From Rubrivivax sp. (GTDB lineage Bacteria; Pseudomonadota; Gammaproteobacteria; Burkholderiales; Burkholderiaceae_C): DNA of 64,000 nucleotides. The DNA is taken from NCBI GenBank assembly GCA_022842305.1, contig JALHPY010000001.1, forward strand, positions 1 to 64,000, in the 5' to 3' direction. A model generated the notes under the pieces. The model was not told the DNA's origin and did no database searches. It saw only the letters and a list, made by a program, of their open reading frames with translations. Within the stretch, counting starts at the first letter, position 1; each line of letters begins with the position of its first letter. A program made the translations under genes and the position numbers. Below, in pieces: positions 36,140 through 45,900 of the stretch.

Positions 36140-36817
36140 ATGAAGATTCTTATCGTCGAAGACGAACCGAAGACCGGCGACTATCTGAAGCAGGGTCTGG
36201 CAGAGGCAGGCTTCGTCGTCGACCTGGTGCGTGACGGCAGGGACGGACTGCACCATGGCACTACCGGGGACTACGATCTGGCCATCCTTGACGTGATGCT
36301 TCCCGGACTGGACGGCTGGGCCATTCTGCAAGGGTTGCGCAAGGCGGGTCGGGACACGCCGGTGCTGTTCCTCAGCGCCAGGGACGGCGTGGAAGACCGC
36401 GTCAAGGGGCTGGAACTTGGCGCTGACGACTACCTGGTCAAGCCCTTTGCGTTCTCGGAACTGCTGGCGCGCGTGCGCACGCTGCTGCGTCGCGGCAACA
36501 AGGCCAGCGCGCCCGAGCTTCTGCGCGTGGCGGATCTCGAACTGGATCTGCTGCGGCGGCGCGTCACCCGCGCCGGCAGGCGCGTCGACCTGACCGCCAA
36601 GGAGTTCTTGCTGCTCGAGTTGTTGATGCGCCACAAGGGTGAAGTGTTGCCACGGTCGCTCATCGCCTCGCAGCTATGGGACATGAACTTTGACAGCGAC
36701 ACCAACGTGATCGAAGTCGCGATGCGACGGCTGCGCGTCAAGGTGGACGAGGACTTCGAACCCAAGCTCATCCGCACTGTCCGAGGCATGGGCTACGTCC
36801 TGGAGTACCCCGATTGA
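36140..36817 (+). CDS. Heavy-metal response regulator (CopR/CusR-like)
   Basis: 225 residues, OmpR/PhoB type. Receiver: [13 protein letters not shown], phospho-acceptor Asp51 in AILDVMLPG, and [14 protein letters not shown] with the conserved Lys. Winged-helix output: [32 protein letters not shown] and [30 protein letters not shown]. These blocks are the CopR/CusR/IrlR group that respond to copper, silver or other metals. It overlaps or abuts the kinase gene. Its likely targets are the TGACA-N4-TGTAAT boxes at 38294, 39446 and 41790. Confidence 0.93.
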   Translation: MKILIVEDEPKTGDYLKQGLAEAGFVVDLVRDGRDGLHHGTTGDYDLAILDVMLPGLDGWAILQGLRKAGRDTPVLFLSARDGVEDRVKGLELGADDYLVKPFAFSELLARVRTLLRRGNKASAPELLRVADLELDLLRRRVTRAGRRVDLTAKEFLLLELLMRHKGEVLPRSLIASQLWDMNFDSDTNVIEVAMRRLRVKVDEDFEPKLIRTVRGMGYVLEYPD

Positions 36818-36822
36818 TCACC

Positions 36823-38220
36823 ATGGGACGTACGTCGCTCACGCGGCGCCTGACCCTGTTGTTCGTCGTTGCGTCGTCCGCGGTGCTGCTCGCACTGGGA
36901 TTCGTGATTGCCGGCTCGGTGGAGAAGCACTTCGAGCAGCAGGACCTGGACATCCTGAAGCGCCAGATGGAACTGGCCCGACACAGCCTCGAAAAGGTGG
37001 AACTGCCGGGCAAGCCGGAACACATCACGCACGTGCTGGACGACGCGATGGTCGGCCAGCATGGCCCCGAGGTGCTGGTACTTGGCCAGGACCGCAAGCC
37101 GATACTGGCCACACCGAATGCCGGGTTCCCCCTCGACCTGGTGGTCAGCGCTGCCCTGCACAGTCCGGGCGTGCCGGCGCAGTGGACAGTGGGCCAGGAA
37201 CCCTACCGCGGCATCGCGGCCGAAGTGCCGCTAGGCCCGCCTTCCGGCACCGGCAAGCGCGAGTTGGTGATCGTGGCGGTGGCCATCGGCGTCGCGCACC
37301 ACCATGACTTCATGCGTTCATTTCTGCAGACCCTGTGGATCTTCGTCGTCTGTGCCGCAGCGCTGACCGGCCTGCTGGGGTGGGTCGCGGCCAGTCGCGG
37401 CCTGGCGCCGCTGCGCTCCATGCGAGAGCAAGCGCAGGTGGTCACATCCGAACAGCTGAGCCGCCGCCTGCAGGTGGAATTCGTGCCCGTCGAACTGGCC
37501 GAACTCGCTCAATCGCTGAACGCGATGCTGGCGCGACTGGAGGAGGCGTTTCATCGACTGGCCGACTTTTCGTCCGAAATTGCCCACGAGCTGCGAACTC
37601 CGGTGAGCAACCTGCTGACACAGACCCAGGTCGCATTGTCGCGCTCGCGGACGGCCGATGAGTACCGCGGCATTCTCGAATCCAACGCCGAAGAGTTCGA
37701 GTACATGGCCCGGATGATCTCGGACATGCTGCTGCTGGCCAAGGCGGGCAATGGCCTGGTGCCACCGAAGCGTCAGGTCTTCGAACTGGAAGCCGAGATT
37801 CGCGGTCTCTTCGACTATTTCGGCGCCGTAGCCGAGGACAAGCGACTCGGCCTGGTGCTGGAAGGTGCAGGCGAGGTGAGTGCTGACAGGAGCCTGCTGC
37901 GCCGCGCACTGGCCAACCTGCTTTCCAACGCCATCCGGCATTCGGCCGCCAACACCACGGTCCGAGTCACCATCCAGGACCAACGGGATCGGGTCTCGAT
38001 CTGTATCGAGAACACCGGCGACACGATTCCACCCCAGTACCTGGAGCGCGTGTTCGAGCGCTTCTTTCGTGTCGACCCCTCGCGGCATCGCGACAGCGAT
38101 GGCACCGGCCTCGGCCTGGCCATCACCCGGTCGATCGTCGTGGCGCATGGTGGCTCGATAGCCGCAGCGTCGGACGCCGGCGTCACGCGCTTCACGATGA
38201 CGCTCCCCCGGTCTGCGTGA
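36823..38220 (+). CDS. Heavy-metal sensor histidine kinase (CopS/CusS-like)
   Basis: 465 residues. N-terminal helix (LTLLFVVASSAVLLALGF), a periplasmic sensor of about 130 residues, a second helix (FLQTLWIFVVCAAALTGLLG), HAMP linker, HisKA with His255 in FSSEIAHELRTPVSNLL, and HATPase with LLSNAIRHS, RFFRVDPSRHRDSDGTGLGL. ATG 36823 is chosen; a TTG at 36814 that overlaps the regulator stop is also possible. Forms a two-component pair with the preceding regulator. Part of its 3' end is copied at 39240-39372 by the tandem duplication that follows. Confidence 0.93.
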   Translation: MGRTSLTRRLTLLFVVASSAVLLALGFVIAGSVEKHFEQQDLDILKRQMELARHSLEKVELPGKPEHITHVLDDAMVGQHGPEVLVLGQDRKPILATPNAGFPLDLVVSAALHSPGVPAQWTVGQEPYRGIAAEVPLGPPSGTGKRELVIVAVAIGVAHHHDFMRSFLQTLWIFVVCAAALTGLLGWVAASRGLAPLRSMREQAQVVTSEQLSRRLQVEFVPVELAELAQSLNAMLARLEEAFHRLADFSSEIAHELRTPVSNLLTQTQVALSRSRTADEYRGILESNAEEFEYMARMISDMLLLAKAGNGLVPPKRQVFELEAEIRGLFDYFGAVAEDKRLGLVLEGAGEVSADRSLLRRALANLLSNAIRHSAANTTVRVTIQDQRDRVSICIENTGDTIPPQYLERVFERFFRVDPSRHRDSDGTGLGLAITRSIVVAHGGSIAAASDAGVTRFTMTLPRSA

Positions 38221-38293
38221 TCGGCGAGTGCCCCCGCGCCGGCCTGCCGCCGGCGCTCTCTGCGAGCCTGCCATCAGCGCAACCGCAGGTTCC

Positions 38294-38308
38294 TGACAGT
38301 TCTGTAAT
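38294..38308 (+). promoter_or_regulatory. CopR/CusR-type box, first DUF4148 copy
   Basis: TGACA-GTTC-TGTAAT, a direct-half-site arrangement like the boxes bound by CopR/CusR/PcoR-type regulators. It lies about 135 bp before the DUF4148 start and is conserved in the duplicated copy. The same spaced pattern stands before copK. Assignment to the regulator at 36140 is inference. Confidence 0.6.
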
Positions 38309-38441
38309 GTAGGGGCCATGCTCCCGTAGGGCTGCGATTCCTATAGTTAACTCAGATCGCGACAAGGCGATTCGAACCGGGCAGGCAGGAGCATGAAACC
38401 CACCGCCCGGAAAAGATCAAGCAACCCTGAAAGGAATCATC

Positions 38442-38903
38442 ATGAAGACCCCGTTTGCAGCGACCGCCGTGATCATCGCTTCCGCCCTGATGGCCAGCAG
38501 CCCTGCCTTCGCCCAGCTGACGCGCGAGCAGGTGAAGGCCGAGTTCTTGGAGGCCGTGCGCACCGGCGACATCGCGCCCGGAGAGCGCAGCGCGAGGCTC
38601 AACGAGTTGTACCCGAACCGCTATCCGGCCAAGCAGGTGAAGTCCACCATCACCCGCGAGCAGGTCAAGGCCGAACTCGCGGAAGCCGTGCGCACCGGCG
38701 ACATCGCCCCCGGAGAGCGCAGCCTGAAGCTCAACGAGCTGTACCCGAACCGCTATCCGGCCAAGCAGGTGCGGTCTTCCATCACCCGCGAGCAGGTCAT
38801 GGCCGAGCGGGAAGAAGCCCTGCGGACCGGCAACTACATGGCCAACGCCGAGACCGGCGGTCTGTGCAAGGATGAACATCCCAGCATGCACCCGGCCAGT
38901 TGA
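38442..38903 (+). CDS. DUF4148 periplasmic protein with 42-residue repeats (copy 1)
   Basis: 153 residues with a clean signal peptide (TAVIIASALMASSPAFA). The mature protein has two full and one partial repeat of about 42 residues: TREQVKAEFLEAVRTGDIAP, next TREQVKAELAEAVRTGDIAP, last TREQVMAEREEALRTGNYMA, the first two ending in LNELYPNRYPAKQV. DUF4148 is a Burkholderiales family of small periplasmic proteins with unknown function, usually with one such unit. The 126-bp DNA repeats inside the gene are nearly identical, so repeat number could change by recombination. AAAGGAATC precedes the ATG. A CopR-type box upstream suggests metal induction. Confidence 0.85.
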   Translation: MKTPFAATAVIIASALMASSPAFAQLTREQVKAEFLEAVRTGDIAPGERSARLNELYPNRYPAKQVKSTITREQVKAELAEAVRTGDIAPGERSLKLNELYPNRYPAKQVRSSITREQVMAEREEALRTGNYMANAETGGLCKDEHPSMHPAS

Positions 38904-39445
38904 ATCGGCATCCGCGCCCGAAATGGCCGGTCCCGCTCCACGCGGCACCGGCCTCACGGTCGGATGGTCTGTCTCCCTGTACGGGACACCACGGGCATCA
39001 CCGAAGCAGGATTATGGCGACCCTCCACGAGGTCGGCGCGGCGGAGTTGCACGGCGGGGACTGTGGGAGGGCGCCGTCGGAGCGCCTCGCGCCTCGACAC
39101 ACCCGGGCGAGAACGCGGCATTGATCCCCGGGGCGTCCAGCCTCGCGACCTCAGCGGCGCTCTCATGCGGCGGCACTCCCATTTTGGCTCCATTCTGTGC
39201 AATTCCATTCATCCGGAATCGACTTCCGTCGGTGGCCGCGCGACAGCGTTGATCTTGGTCTCGGCCTGGCCATCTCCCGGTCGGTCGTCGTGGGGCGCAT
39301 GGCGGCTCGATAACGGCAGGTTCGGATGCCCGAGCCACGCGCGTCACGATGACGCTCCCGCGCGCTGTGTGATCGGCGAGCTCATCCGCACCGGCCCGCC
39401 GCCGGCGCTCTCTGCGAGCCCGTCACCGCTGAAGCCGCAGGTTCC

Positions 39446-39460
39446 TGACAGTTCCGTAAT
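39446..39460 (+). promoter_or_regulatory. CopR/CusR-type box, second DUF4148 copy
   Basis: TGACA-GTTC-CGTAAT, the duplicate of the box at 38294 with one T-to-C change in the second half-site. It lies about 135 bp before the second DUF4148 gene. The change may weaken binding. Confidence 0.5.
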
Positions 39461-39593
39461 CTTGGGGCCATGTTCCCGTAGGGCAGCGATTTCTATAGTT
39501 AAGTCAGATCGCGACAAGGCGATTCGAGCCGGGCAGGCAGGAGCATGAGACCCACCACCCGGAAGTGATCAAGCAACCCTGAAAGGAATCATC

Positions 39594-40055
39594 GTGAAGA
39601 CCCCGTTTGCAGCGACCGCCGTGATCATCGCTTCCGCCCTGATAGCCAGCAGCCCCGCCTTCGCCCAGCTGACGCGCGAGCAGGTTCAGGCGGAATTTGC
39701 CGCGGCCGTGCTCAGCGGTGATGTCGAGACCGGCCAGCGCAGCCTCAAGCGCAACGAACTGAACCCGGGCCGCTATCCGGCCCGGCAGGTGCAGTCGGCC
39801 ATCACCCGCGAGCAGGTGAAGGCCGAACTCGTGGAAGCCGTGCGCACCGGCGACATCGCGCCCGGAGAGCGCAGCCTGAAGCTCAACGAGCTGTACCCGA
39901 GCCGCTATCCGGCCAAGCAGGTGCGGTCCTCCATCACCCGCGAGCAGGTCATGGCCGAGCGGGAATCAGCCCTGCGGACCGGCAACTACATGGCCAACGC
40001 CGAGACCGGCGGTCTGTGCAAGGATGAACATCCCAGCATGCACCCGGCCAGCTGA
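39594..40055 (+). CDS. DUF4148 periplasmic protein with repeats (copy 2)
   Basis: 153 residues, produced by the tandem duplication. The signal peptide differs by one residue from copy 1 and the last 85 residues are almost identical. The first repeat has diverged strongly (TREQVQAEFAAAVLSGDVET, LNPGRYPARQV), while the second and third are conserved. The start codon is GTG in place of the ATG of copy 1, with the same AAAGGAATC site. The uneven divergence suggests that gene conversion or repeat exchange keeps the 3' parts alike. Confidence 0.82.
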   Translation: MKTPFAATAVIIASALIASSPAFAQLTREQVQAEFAAAVLSGDVETGQRSLKRNELNPGRYPARQVQSAITREQVKAELVEAVRTGDIAPGERSLKLNELYPSRYPAKQVRSSITREQVMAERESALRTGNYMANAETGGLCKDEHPSMHPAS

Positions 40056-40205
40056 ATCGGCAGCCGCGCCCGAAGCGGCCGGGCCCGCTCCACGCGGCAC
40101 CGGCCTCACCGTCGGGTGGTCCGTCTCCCTGTACGGGACGCCATGATCATCATTGAAGCAAGATTTTGGCGACCCTGCACGAGGCCGGCGCGGCGGTGAC
40201 TCACA

Positions 40206-40836
40206 GCGCTGAGTGTGGTGGCAAGTCCGGCCGCAACTTCCTTCAGCACCATGCGGCGCACGCGCTCGGATTGCCTGCAATGCGGCAGGTCATCGCTCGC
40301 GACATGTGCCGCCGCCAGTTGCAGCTTGATCTGCCGGTACGACCCAGGTACGCAGTGCAGTCGCTCGGACCCATCTGGCCCGGGCGGATGAGCCCTGAAA
40401 GCGCGATGCAGGCCTATCCGCTGGTGTGCATCGGCGGGTTTGAGAAACGGCAGACGAAGGTTTGCGATGATCAACCAGTCCAATTGCATGGACCACATTG
40501 AACACGGCGATCAGTGCAGCTGCGTGCTGCTCGCCAAAGCGGTGGGGCTCGACCCCCGCAAACTCACCTTCGCATATTGCCACCGCGTGCTGCACAAGCA
40601 TTGGCGCATGACCTGCCGGCATGGAGAGCGCAGTGGTGAGCCCGTTGAAGCCGAGCTGAGCGAACGCTGGCGCAATGTGGGGCCGGTCGATCCTGTCAAA
40701 GCGGTCTTGATCTGCAACGATCAAAGGCACAAATGACTTGAGCGCAGCACAAGGGGCAAGCCTGGTTGACTCGTCGTGACCAAGCTGTCGCACGGGGCGT
40801 CAGCGTGGTTACGCTGCTGCTCCCGTACCATGCCCG
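40206..40836. other. Region without a recognisable gene; one weak open frame
   Basis: About 630 bp between the second duplication unit and the cupredoxin gene. A plus-strand frame from ATG 40467 to 40736 (89 residues, MINQSNCMDHIEHGDQCSCV) has several Cys and His but no domain and a poor ribosome site. A minus-strand frame also covers it. A short stem CAGCGT-GGTT-ACGCTG at 40801-40816 lies just after the cupredoxin gene (minus strand) and may be its terminator. Nothing here can be called with confidence. Confidence 0.3.
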
Positions 40837-41346
40837 TCAGTGCTTGTGCACCGTGGGGCCGTCAGCTGCAGTGCGGGGGGCCCTTTGCCCGACCCGAATG
40901 GCCCCCTTCATCCCCGCGCCGTAGTGGCCTGGCTGCAGGCAGGCGAAGTCGATGATGCCGTCGTTGGTGAATCGCCAAACGATCTCCCCAATCTTGCCAG
41001 GCGCCACGCTGACTTGGTTTTCGCCTGTGTGCGCCATATCCGGCATCTTCATCATCATCGCGTAGTGCTCATTGATTTCCGCGGGAGTGCCCAGCACCAT
41101 CTCGTGCTTGACCAACCCGACATTGCGGACCACGAAGCGCACCGTCTCGCCAGGTTGCACGGAAATCTCGGCGGGCGTGAAACGCATGCTGTCCGTCATG
41201 TCGACGTTGACGGTCCGCGTCGCAGTTCCGGCCTCTCCCGGTTGGCCGATCGAGTGGTCGCCGTGGGTGCCTCCGGCAACGACCGCGGAAGTAGCAAGCA
41301 CCAGTGCCGGCAGAACGCCTGCCAGGCGGAGTCGGGTAGAAGTCAT
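40837..41346 (-). CDS. Periplasmic cupredoxin-like copper protein
   Basis: 169 residues with a signal peptide (LAGVLPALVLATSAVVAGG). The cupredoxin fold is shown by MRFTPAEISVQPGETVRFVV, NVGLVKHEMVLG and, at the end, FACLQPGHYGAGMKGAI, giving the type 1 copper ligands His (KHEM), Cys, His and Met. A Met-rich insert (YAMMMKMPDMAH) could bind extra Cu(I). Such proteins bind periplasmic copper in resistance loci. It lies after copK in the same minus-strand direction, 40 bp apart, and probably shares its promoter. Confidence 0.9.
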   Translation of the reverse strand: MTSTRLRLAGVLPALVLATSAVVAGGTHGDHSIGQPGEAGTATRTVNVDMTDSMRFTPAEISVQPGETVRFVVRNVGLVKHEMVLGTPAEINEHYAMMMKMPDMAHTGENQVSVAPGKIGEIVWRFTNDGIIDFACLQPGHYGAGMKGAIRVGQRAPRTAADGPTVHKH

Positions 41347-41386
41347 CGGTGGATTCCTTTGCGTCGAATTCGGCGTGCGCGGTCGT

Positions 41387-41677
41387 TCAGCTGCCGTGCC
41401 CGTCGTTCAGGAGACTGTGCAATCTGACAATCTCGTTCCCGACGGCGGTGACTTTGCGCCCGTCGGCCAGCTCGAGCACCTCGCCCTGCATCAGGTAGGC
41501 GGCGCGGCCGTAACGGTCTTCCCTGGCCATCTTGCCGTCCTCGAAGATGTACAGCGTCGAGCCGTCCTTCAGGTTCAGCGATTGGTGGGTGGTCTGCGCC
41601 AGTGCGTCGCTGGCAAACGCGGGGGCCGCCGCAGCGGTGGCCAGCGCGAGACTCAGGACGGCAATCGATGTCTTCAT
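41387..41677 (-). CDS. copK: Periplasmic copper-resistance protein CopK
   Basis: 96 residues: signal peptide MKTSIAVLSLALATAAAAPA then a mature part with LNLKDGSTLYIFEDGKMARE, YLMQGEVLELADGRKVTAVG and NEIVRLHSLLNDGHG, which follows Cupriavidus CopK block by block (DGS, F-x-DGKM, DG-x-K, GNEI-x-RL). CopK binds Cu(I) through Met residues and cooperatively Cu(II). Some of the Met ligands of CopK are less frequent here. AAGGATC precedes the ATG on this strand; the frame is open far upstream but only because of GC content. The promoter region carries a TGACA-N4-TGTAAT box at 41790-41804. Confidence 0.85.
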   Translation of the reverse strand: MKTSIAVLSLALATAAAAPAFASDALAQTTHQSLNLKDGSTLYIFEDGKMAREDRYGRAAYLMQGEVLELADGRKVTAVGNEIVRLHSLLNDGHGS

Positions 41678-41789
41678 GGTCGATCCTTTCGAGGTAAGGT
41701 TGCGCGCCGCCGGTGATTCGATCGGCACGATGCGACTTCGCATGAGCGGCACTATGCGGACCGGTAGCCGACGAATGACTGACGCACGC

Positions 41790-41804
41790 ATTACAACTTT
41801 GTCA
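41790..41804 (-). promoter_or_regulatory. CopR/CusR-type box before copK
   Basis: On the minus strand TGACA-AAGT-TGTAAT, the same pattern as the boxes before the DUF4148 genes. It lies 113 bp upstream of the copK start. This ties copK and the cupredoxin gene to the two-component system at 36140-38220. Confidence 0.62.
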
Positions 41805-41984
41805 TCTCCTGACCTCGTGCGCAAAGCCTCGTCGCCGCAGCACCTTTCCCTCCCGGTGACCGCCGAGGCGGGCAGCGCTGGAGGCCATAGTTCCCCGGTG
41901 TCCGCTTTTCGGTCTTGCCGTACCCAGGTCTCGCCGTCCCGCCGTGGCGTGCAATCCATCTCAGGCCGACGCTGCCCCTACAGG

Positions 41985-42440
41985 CTACTTCGGATACGTG
42001 GCAAAGACGCTCGACTGCCCGTCGCGGTTGACGAGCACGACCTGATACGGGTCCTTGTTGCCCGGCGCGTCCATGCCTGGCGAGGACTGCGGCATGCCGG
42101 GCACCGCCAGCCCGAGTGCCTTGGGCTTCATGGCCAGCAGACGCTTCACTTCCGCTGCTGGCACGTGGCCTTCCAGCACGTAGCCGGCAATGGTCGACGT
42201 ATGGCAGCTGGCGAATCGATCTGGCAATCCCAGGCGCTTTCTCGTCAGCGTGGTGTCCGTCACCGCCGTCACCTTGACCGGGAATCCAGCCGCCTTCATG
42301 TATTCGATCCAGCTGCCACAGCAGCCGCAGAACGGGCTCTTGAACACCTCCAGCTCGGGGAGCTTGGGTGCGGCGAGGACTGGCACGACGGCCAGGGCCG
42401 ACAGGGCAGATGCACTCTTCAGGAAGTGACGTCGATTCAT
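41985..42440 (-). CDS. DUF411 metal-binding protein, Tat-type signal
   Basis: 151 residues. The N terminus has a twin-arginine motif (NRRHFLK) and hydrophobic segment. The mature domain is DUF411: LEVFKSPFCGCCGSWIEYMK with the C-G-C-C metal site, CHTSTIAGYVLEGHVPAAEV, LAVPGMPQSSPGMD and PYQVVLVNRDGQS. These proteins occur in copper-resistance operons (CopG-like). It lies between copK and the CusA block on the same strand, with gaps of a few hundred bases on each side, so its own promoter is possible. Confidence 0.9.
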   Translation of the reverse strand: MNRRHFLKSASALSALAVVPVLAAPKLPELEVFKSPFCGCCGSWIEYMKAAGFPVKVTAVTDTTLTRKRLGLPDRFASCHTSTIAGYVLEGHVPAAEVKRLLAMKPKALGLAVPGMPQSSPGMDAPGNKDPYQVVLVNRDGQSSVFATYPK

Positions 42441-42542
42441 GATGAAGCCTTCAAGTCTTAGGGCGGCGCTGCGCTCATTGGCAGCGCCGGTGGGTTCAAT
42501 CCCGGTGCAGTCACCTACACCTGTCGGTCGATGCTCCAGCCT

Positions 42543-42902
42543 CTACTTGGCCAATTGCCGATGCTCGGCAGCCATGCCGTCGAAGCTTCGGGCGATGTCC
42601 TCGTAACTGGCCGCTGCGGCATTGCAGTGGACGGTCCAGCTGCCGCCGCCACGGCCGCCTGCCGGCCACGCAGCGTAGCCCTTGCCCATCTTGCGGTGCT
42701 CCTCGGCCTTGTTGCGGGCAGCGGCGGCCTCCTTGTCGTAGTAGGTCGCCAGCGCCGCGTGGTCGGCAGGCGTGCGCGCAGCCTCGATCTGCTGCTGAAT
42801 CGCCGCAGGGGGTGACGTGGCCAAGCCTGCGCAGCCCGTAAGCGCGACGATGACCAGCAGTGGGCCGGCAACTCGCCATGATGATTTGAACTTCGTGCTC
42901 AT
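42543..42902 (-). CDS. Small lipoprotein of unknown function
   Basis: 119 residues, starting MSTKFKSSWRV with a signal peptide ending in the lipobox LTGC (Cys24). The mature part is an amphipathic helix run (AAIQQQIEAARTPADHAALA, KEAAAARNKAEEHRKM) and a short C-terminal segment with His and Cys. It lies 44 bp after cusA and is read in the same direction, so it may be the last gene of the cus operon. The frame is open far upstream into cusA but that is frame overlap. The family is widespread next to RND efflux genes, without known function. Confidence 0.65.
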   Translation of the reverse strand: MSTKFKSSWRVAGPLLVIVALTGCAGLATSPPAAIQQQIEAARTPADHAALATYYDKEAAAARNKAEEHRKMGKGYAAWPAGGRGGGSWTVHCNAAAASYEDIARSFDGMAAEHRQLAK

Positions 42903-42946
42903 CGCACTTCTCCAGTTTAAGAAAGACCAAAGGTGACCTGCCGACC

Positions 42947-45900
42947 TCATAGGGTCGCGGCCGTGGATTGCGCAGCCTCCACCGAGGGCGTGGATGCACT
43001 GCGCAGTTCGCGTCGCAGCTGCCACTGTTTGACCAGGGCATACAGCGCGGGGATCACACCGAGCGTGAGCACGGTGGAGGAAATCATGCCGCCGACCATG
43101 GGCGCGGCGATGCGGCTCATGACCTCGCTGCCGGTACCGGTGCCCCACATGATGGGCAGCAGGCCGGCCATGATGGCCACCACCGTCATCATCTTCGGGC
43201 GCACGCGCTCGACGGCACCTTCCATCACGGCCCCGTACAAGTCGGACGGGCCGGGCTCGCGGCCTTCCAGGCGGCAGCGCTCCCGGGCCTCCTTCCAGGC
43301 ATGGTCCAGGTAGATGAGCATCACCACACCGGTCTCGGCGGCCACGCCGGCCAGCGCGATGAAGCCCACCGCGACGGCCACCGACAGGTTGTAGCCCAGC
43401 AACCACATCAGCCACACGCCGCCCACCAGCGCGAAGGGCACCGAGAGCATGACGATGAGCGTCTCGGTCATGCGGCGGAAGTTCAGGTACAGCAGCAGGA
43501 AGATGGTCAGCAGCGTCACCGGGATGACGATCTTCATCTTCTCGACCGCGCGCTCCATGTACTCGAACTGTCCGCTCCAGGTGACGTAGTAGCCCGCCGG
43601 GAAATTGACCTTGTCGGCCACCGCCTTGCGCGCGTCGGCCACATAGGAGCCGATGTCGCGGTCGCGGATGTCGACGAAGATGTAGGCCGAGAGCAGCGCG
43701 TTCTCGGTGCGTATGCCCGGCGTGCCGCGCGCCACCACCACGCGCGCCACCTGCCCCAGCGGCACCATGCCGCCACCCATGATGGGCACCAGCACTTCGC
43801 GTTCGATCTGTTCGGGGCTGGTGCGCAACTCGCGCGGGTAGCGCACCGTCACGCCGAAGCGCTCGCGCCCTTCGACGGTGGTGGTGACCATCTCGCCGCC
43901 CAGCGCCGTGCCGATGACCTCCAGCAGTTCCCCCACCGACAGCCCGTAGCGCGCCAGTTGCTCGCGGTCAGGCTCGATGTTGAGGTAGCTGCCGCCCGTC
44001 AGGCGCTCGGCAAACGCCGAAGTCGTCCCGGGCACCGTCTTGACCACCGCCTCGATTTCCTTGGCGAGCTTCTCCATCTCCCCCAGGTCCTTGCCGAAGA
44101 CCTTGATGCCGATGGGCGTGCGGATGCCGGTGGACAGCATGTCGATGCGCGCCTTGATCGGCATCGTCCAGGCGTTGCTGATGCCGGGGAACTGCAGCGC
44201 CTTGTCCAGCTCGGCGATCAGCTTGTCCGTGGTCATGCCCGGCCGCCAGTCTTCCTGCGGCTTGAGGTTGATGATCGTCTCGAACATCTCCACCGGCGCC
44301 GGGTCGGTGGCGGTGTTGGCGCGGCCGGCCTTGCCGTAGACCGAACTCACTTCCGGGAAGCTCTTGATGATGCGGTCCTGTGTCTGCAGCACCTCGGCGG
44401 CCTTGGTGATGGACATGCCCGGCAGCGAGGCCGGCATGTACAGCAGCGTGCCTTCGTTGAGCGTGGGCATGAACTCGCTGCCCAGGCGCGAGGCCGGGTA
44501 GTAGGACAGGCCCATGGCGATCAGCGCCAGCGCAATGGTCAGCTTCTTCCAGCGCATGACGGCCTCGATGATCGGACGGTAGACCCAGATCAGGAAGCGG
44601 TTCACCGGGTTCTTGGCCTCGGGCATGATCCGGCCGCGGATGAACAGCATCATCAGCACCGGAACCAGCGTCACCGACAGCAGCGCAGAGCCGGCCATCG
44701 CAAAGGTCTTGGTATAGGCCAGCGGCGCGAACAGGCGACCCTCTTGCGATTCGAGCGTGAACACGGGCAGGAACGACACCGTGATGATCAGCAGCGAGAA
44801 GAACAGCGCAGGTCCTACTTCCTGACAGGCCTCGACCATCGCGGCGCTGCGGTCCTTGAGCGTGTGGACAGGCTTCAGGCGGTCCAGCCGTTCCAGATGC
44901 TTGTGCGCGTTCTCGATCATCACGATGGCTGCGTCCACCATGGCGCCGATGGCGATGGCGATGCCGCCCAGGCTCATCAGGTTGGAGTTCATGCCCAGCA
45001 GGCGCATGGCGATGATGGAGATCAGCACGCCCACCGGCAGCATCAGGATCGCCACCAGCGCCGAACGCACGTGCATCAGGAAGACGACGCACACCACCGC
45101 GACGATGATGCTTTCCTCGATCAGGGTGTAGGTGAGGTTCTTGACGGCGCGGTGGATGAGGTCCGAGCGGTCGTAGACGGCCTGGATCGACACGCCTTCG
45201 GGCAGGCCTGCCGAGATCTCGGTGATCTTGGCCTTGAGGTTGTGTATGACTTCCAGCGCGTTCTGCCCGAAGCGCGACATCGCGATACCGGAGACGACTT
45301 CTCCTTCGCCATTGAGTTCGGACAGGCCCCGCCTTTCGTCGGGCGCCAGCTCGACGCGGGCGATGTCGCGGATCAGCACCGAGGTGCCGCCCTCGCTCTT
45401 CACCACCAGCGTCTCGATGTCGCCCTTGCCGCGCAGGTAGCCCATGCCGCGCACCATGTACTCGGTCTCGGCCATCTCGACGACGCGGCCGCCGACGTCG
45501 CGGTTGGAATCGCGAATCACCTGCGAGACCTTCATCAGCGGGATACCGAAGCTGCGCAGCTTGAGCGGGTCGACCGTGACCTGGTAGGTCTGCACGAAGC
45601 CACCGATCGAGGCCACCTCGGCCACGCCCTGGGCCTTGGTGAGCTGGTAGCGGATGTACCAGTCCTGGATGGTGCGCAACTCGGCCAGCGTCTTGTTCTT
45701 GGCCAGCACGGCGTACTGGTAGACCCAGCCCACGCCGGTGGCGTCAGGGCCCAGCGACGGCGACACGCCCTTGGGCAGGCGGCTGGCGGCGAAGTTCAGG
45801 TACTCGAGCACGCGGCTGCGCGCCCAGTAGATGTCGGTGCCGTCCTCGAAGATGACGTAGACGAAGGACGCACCGAAGAACGAGAAGCCGCGCACGACCT

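Larger units (their letters stand above)
38090..40200. repeat. 1.15-kb direct tandem duplication
   Basis: Sequence from about 38090 to 39045 is repeated at about 39240 to 40195, offset 1150-1152 bp, with scattered base changes and small indels. Each unit holds the last 130 bp of the histidine kinase, a TGACA-type box, a promoter region, a DUF4148 gene and about 140 bp after it. In the second unit the kinase end is broken by indels and has no upstream part, so it is a fragment. The duplication gave rise to the two DUF4148 genes. Confidence 0.88.

Noticed and set aside
40290-40793. 167-codon minus-strand gene
   Set aside because: No recognisable domain, no ribosome-binding site, and a competing plus-strand frame covers the same DNA; kept only as an unexplained region.
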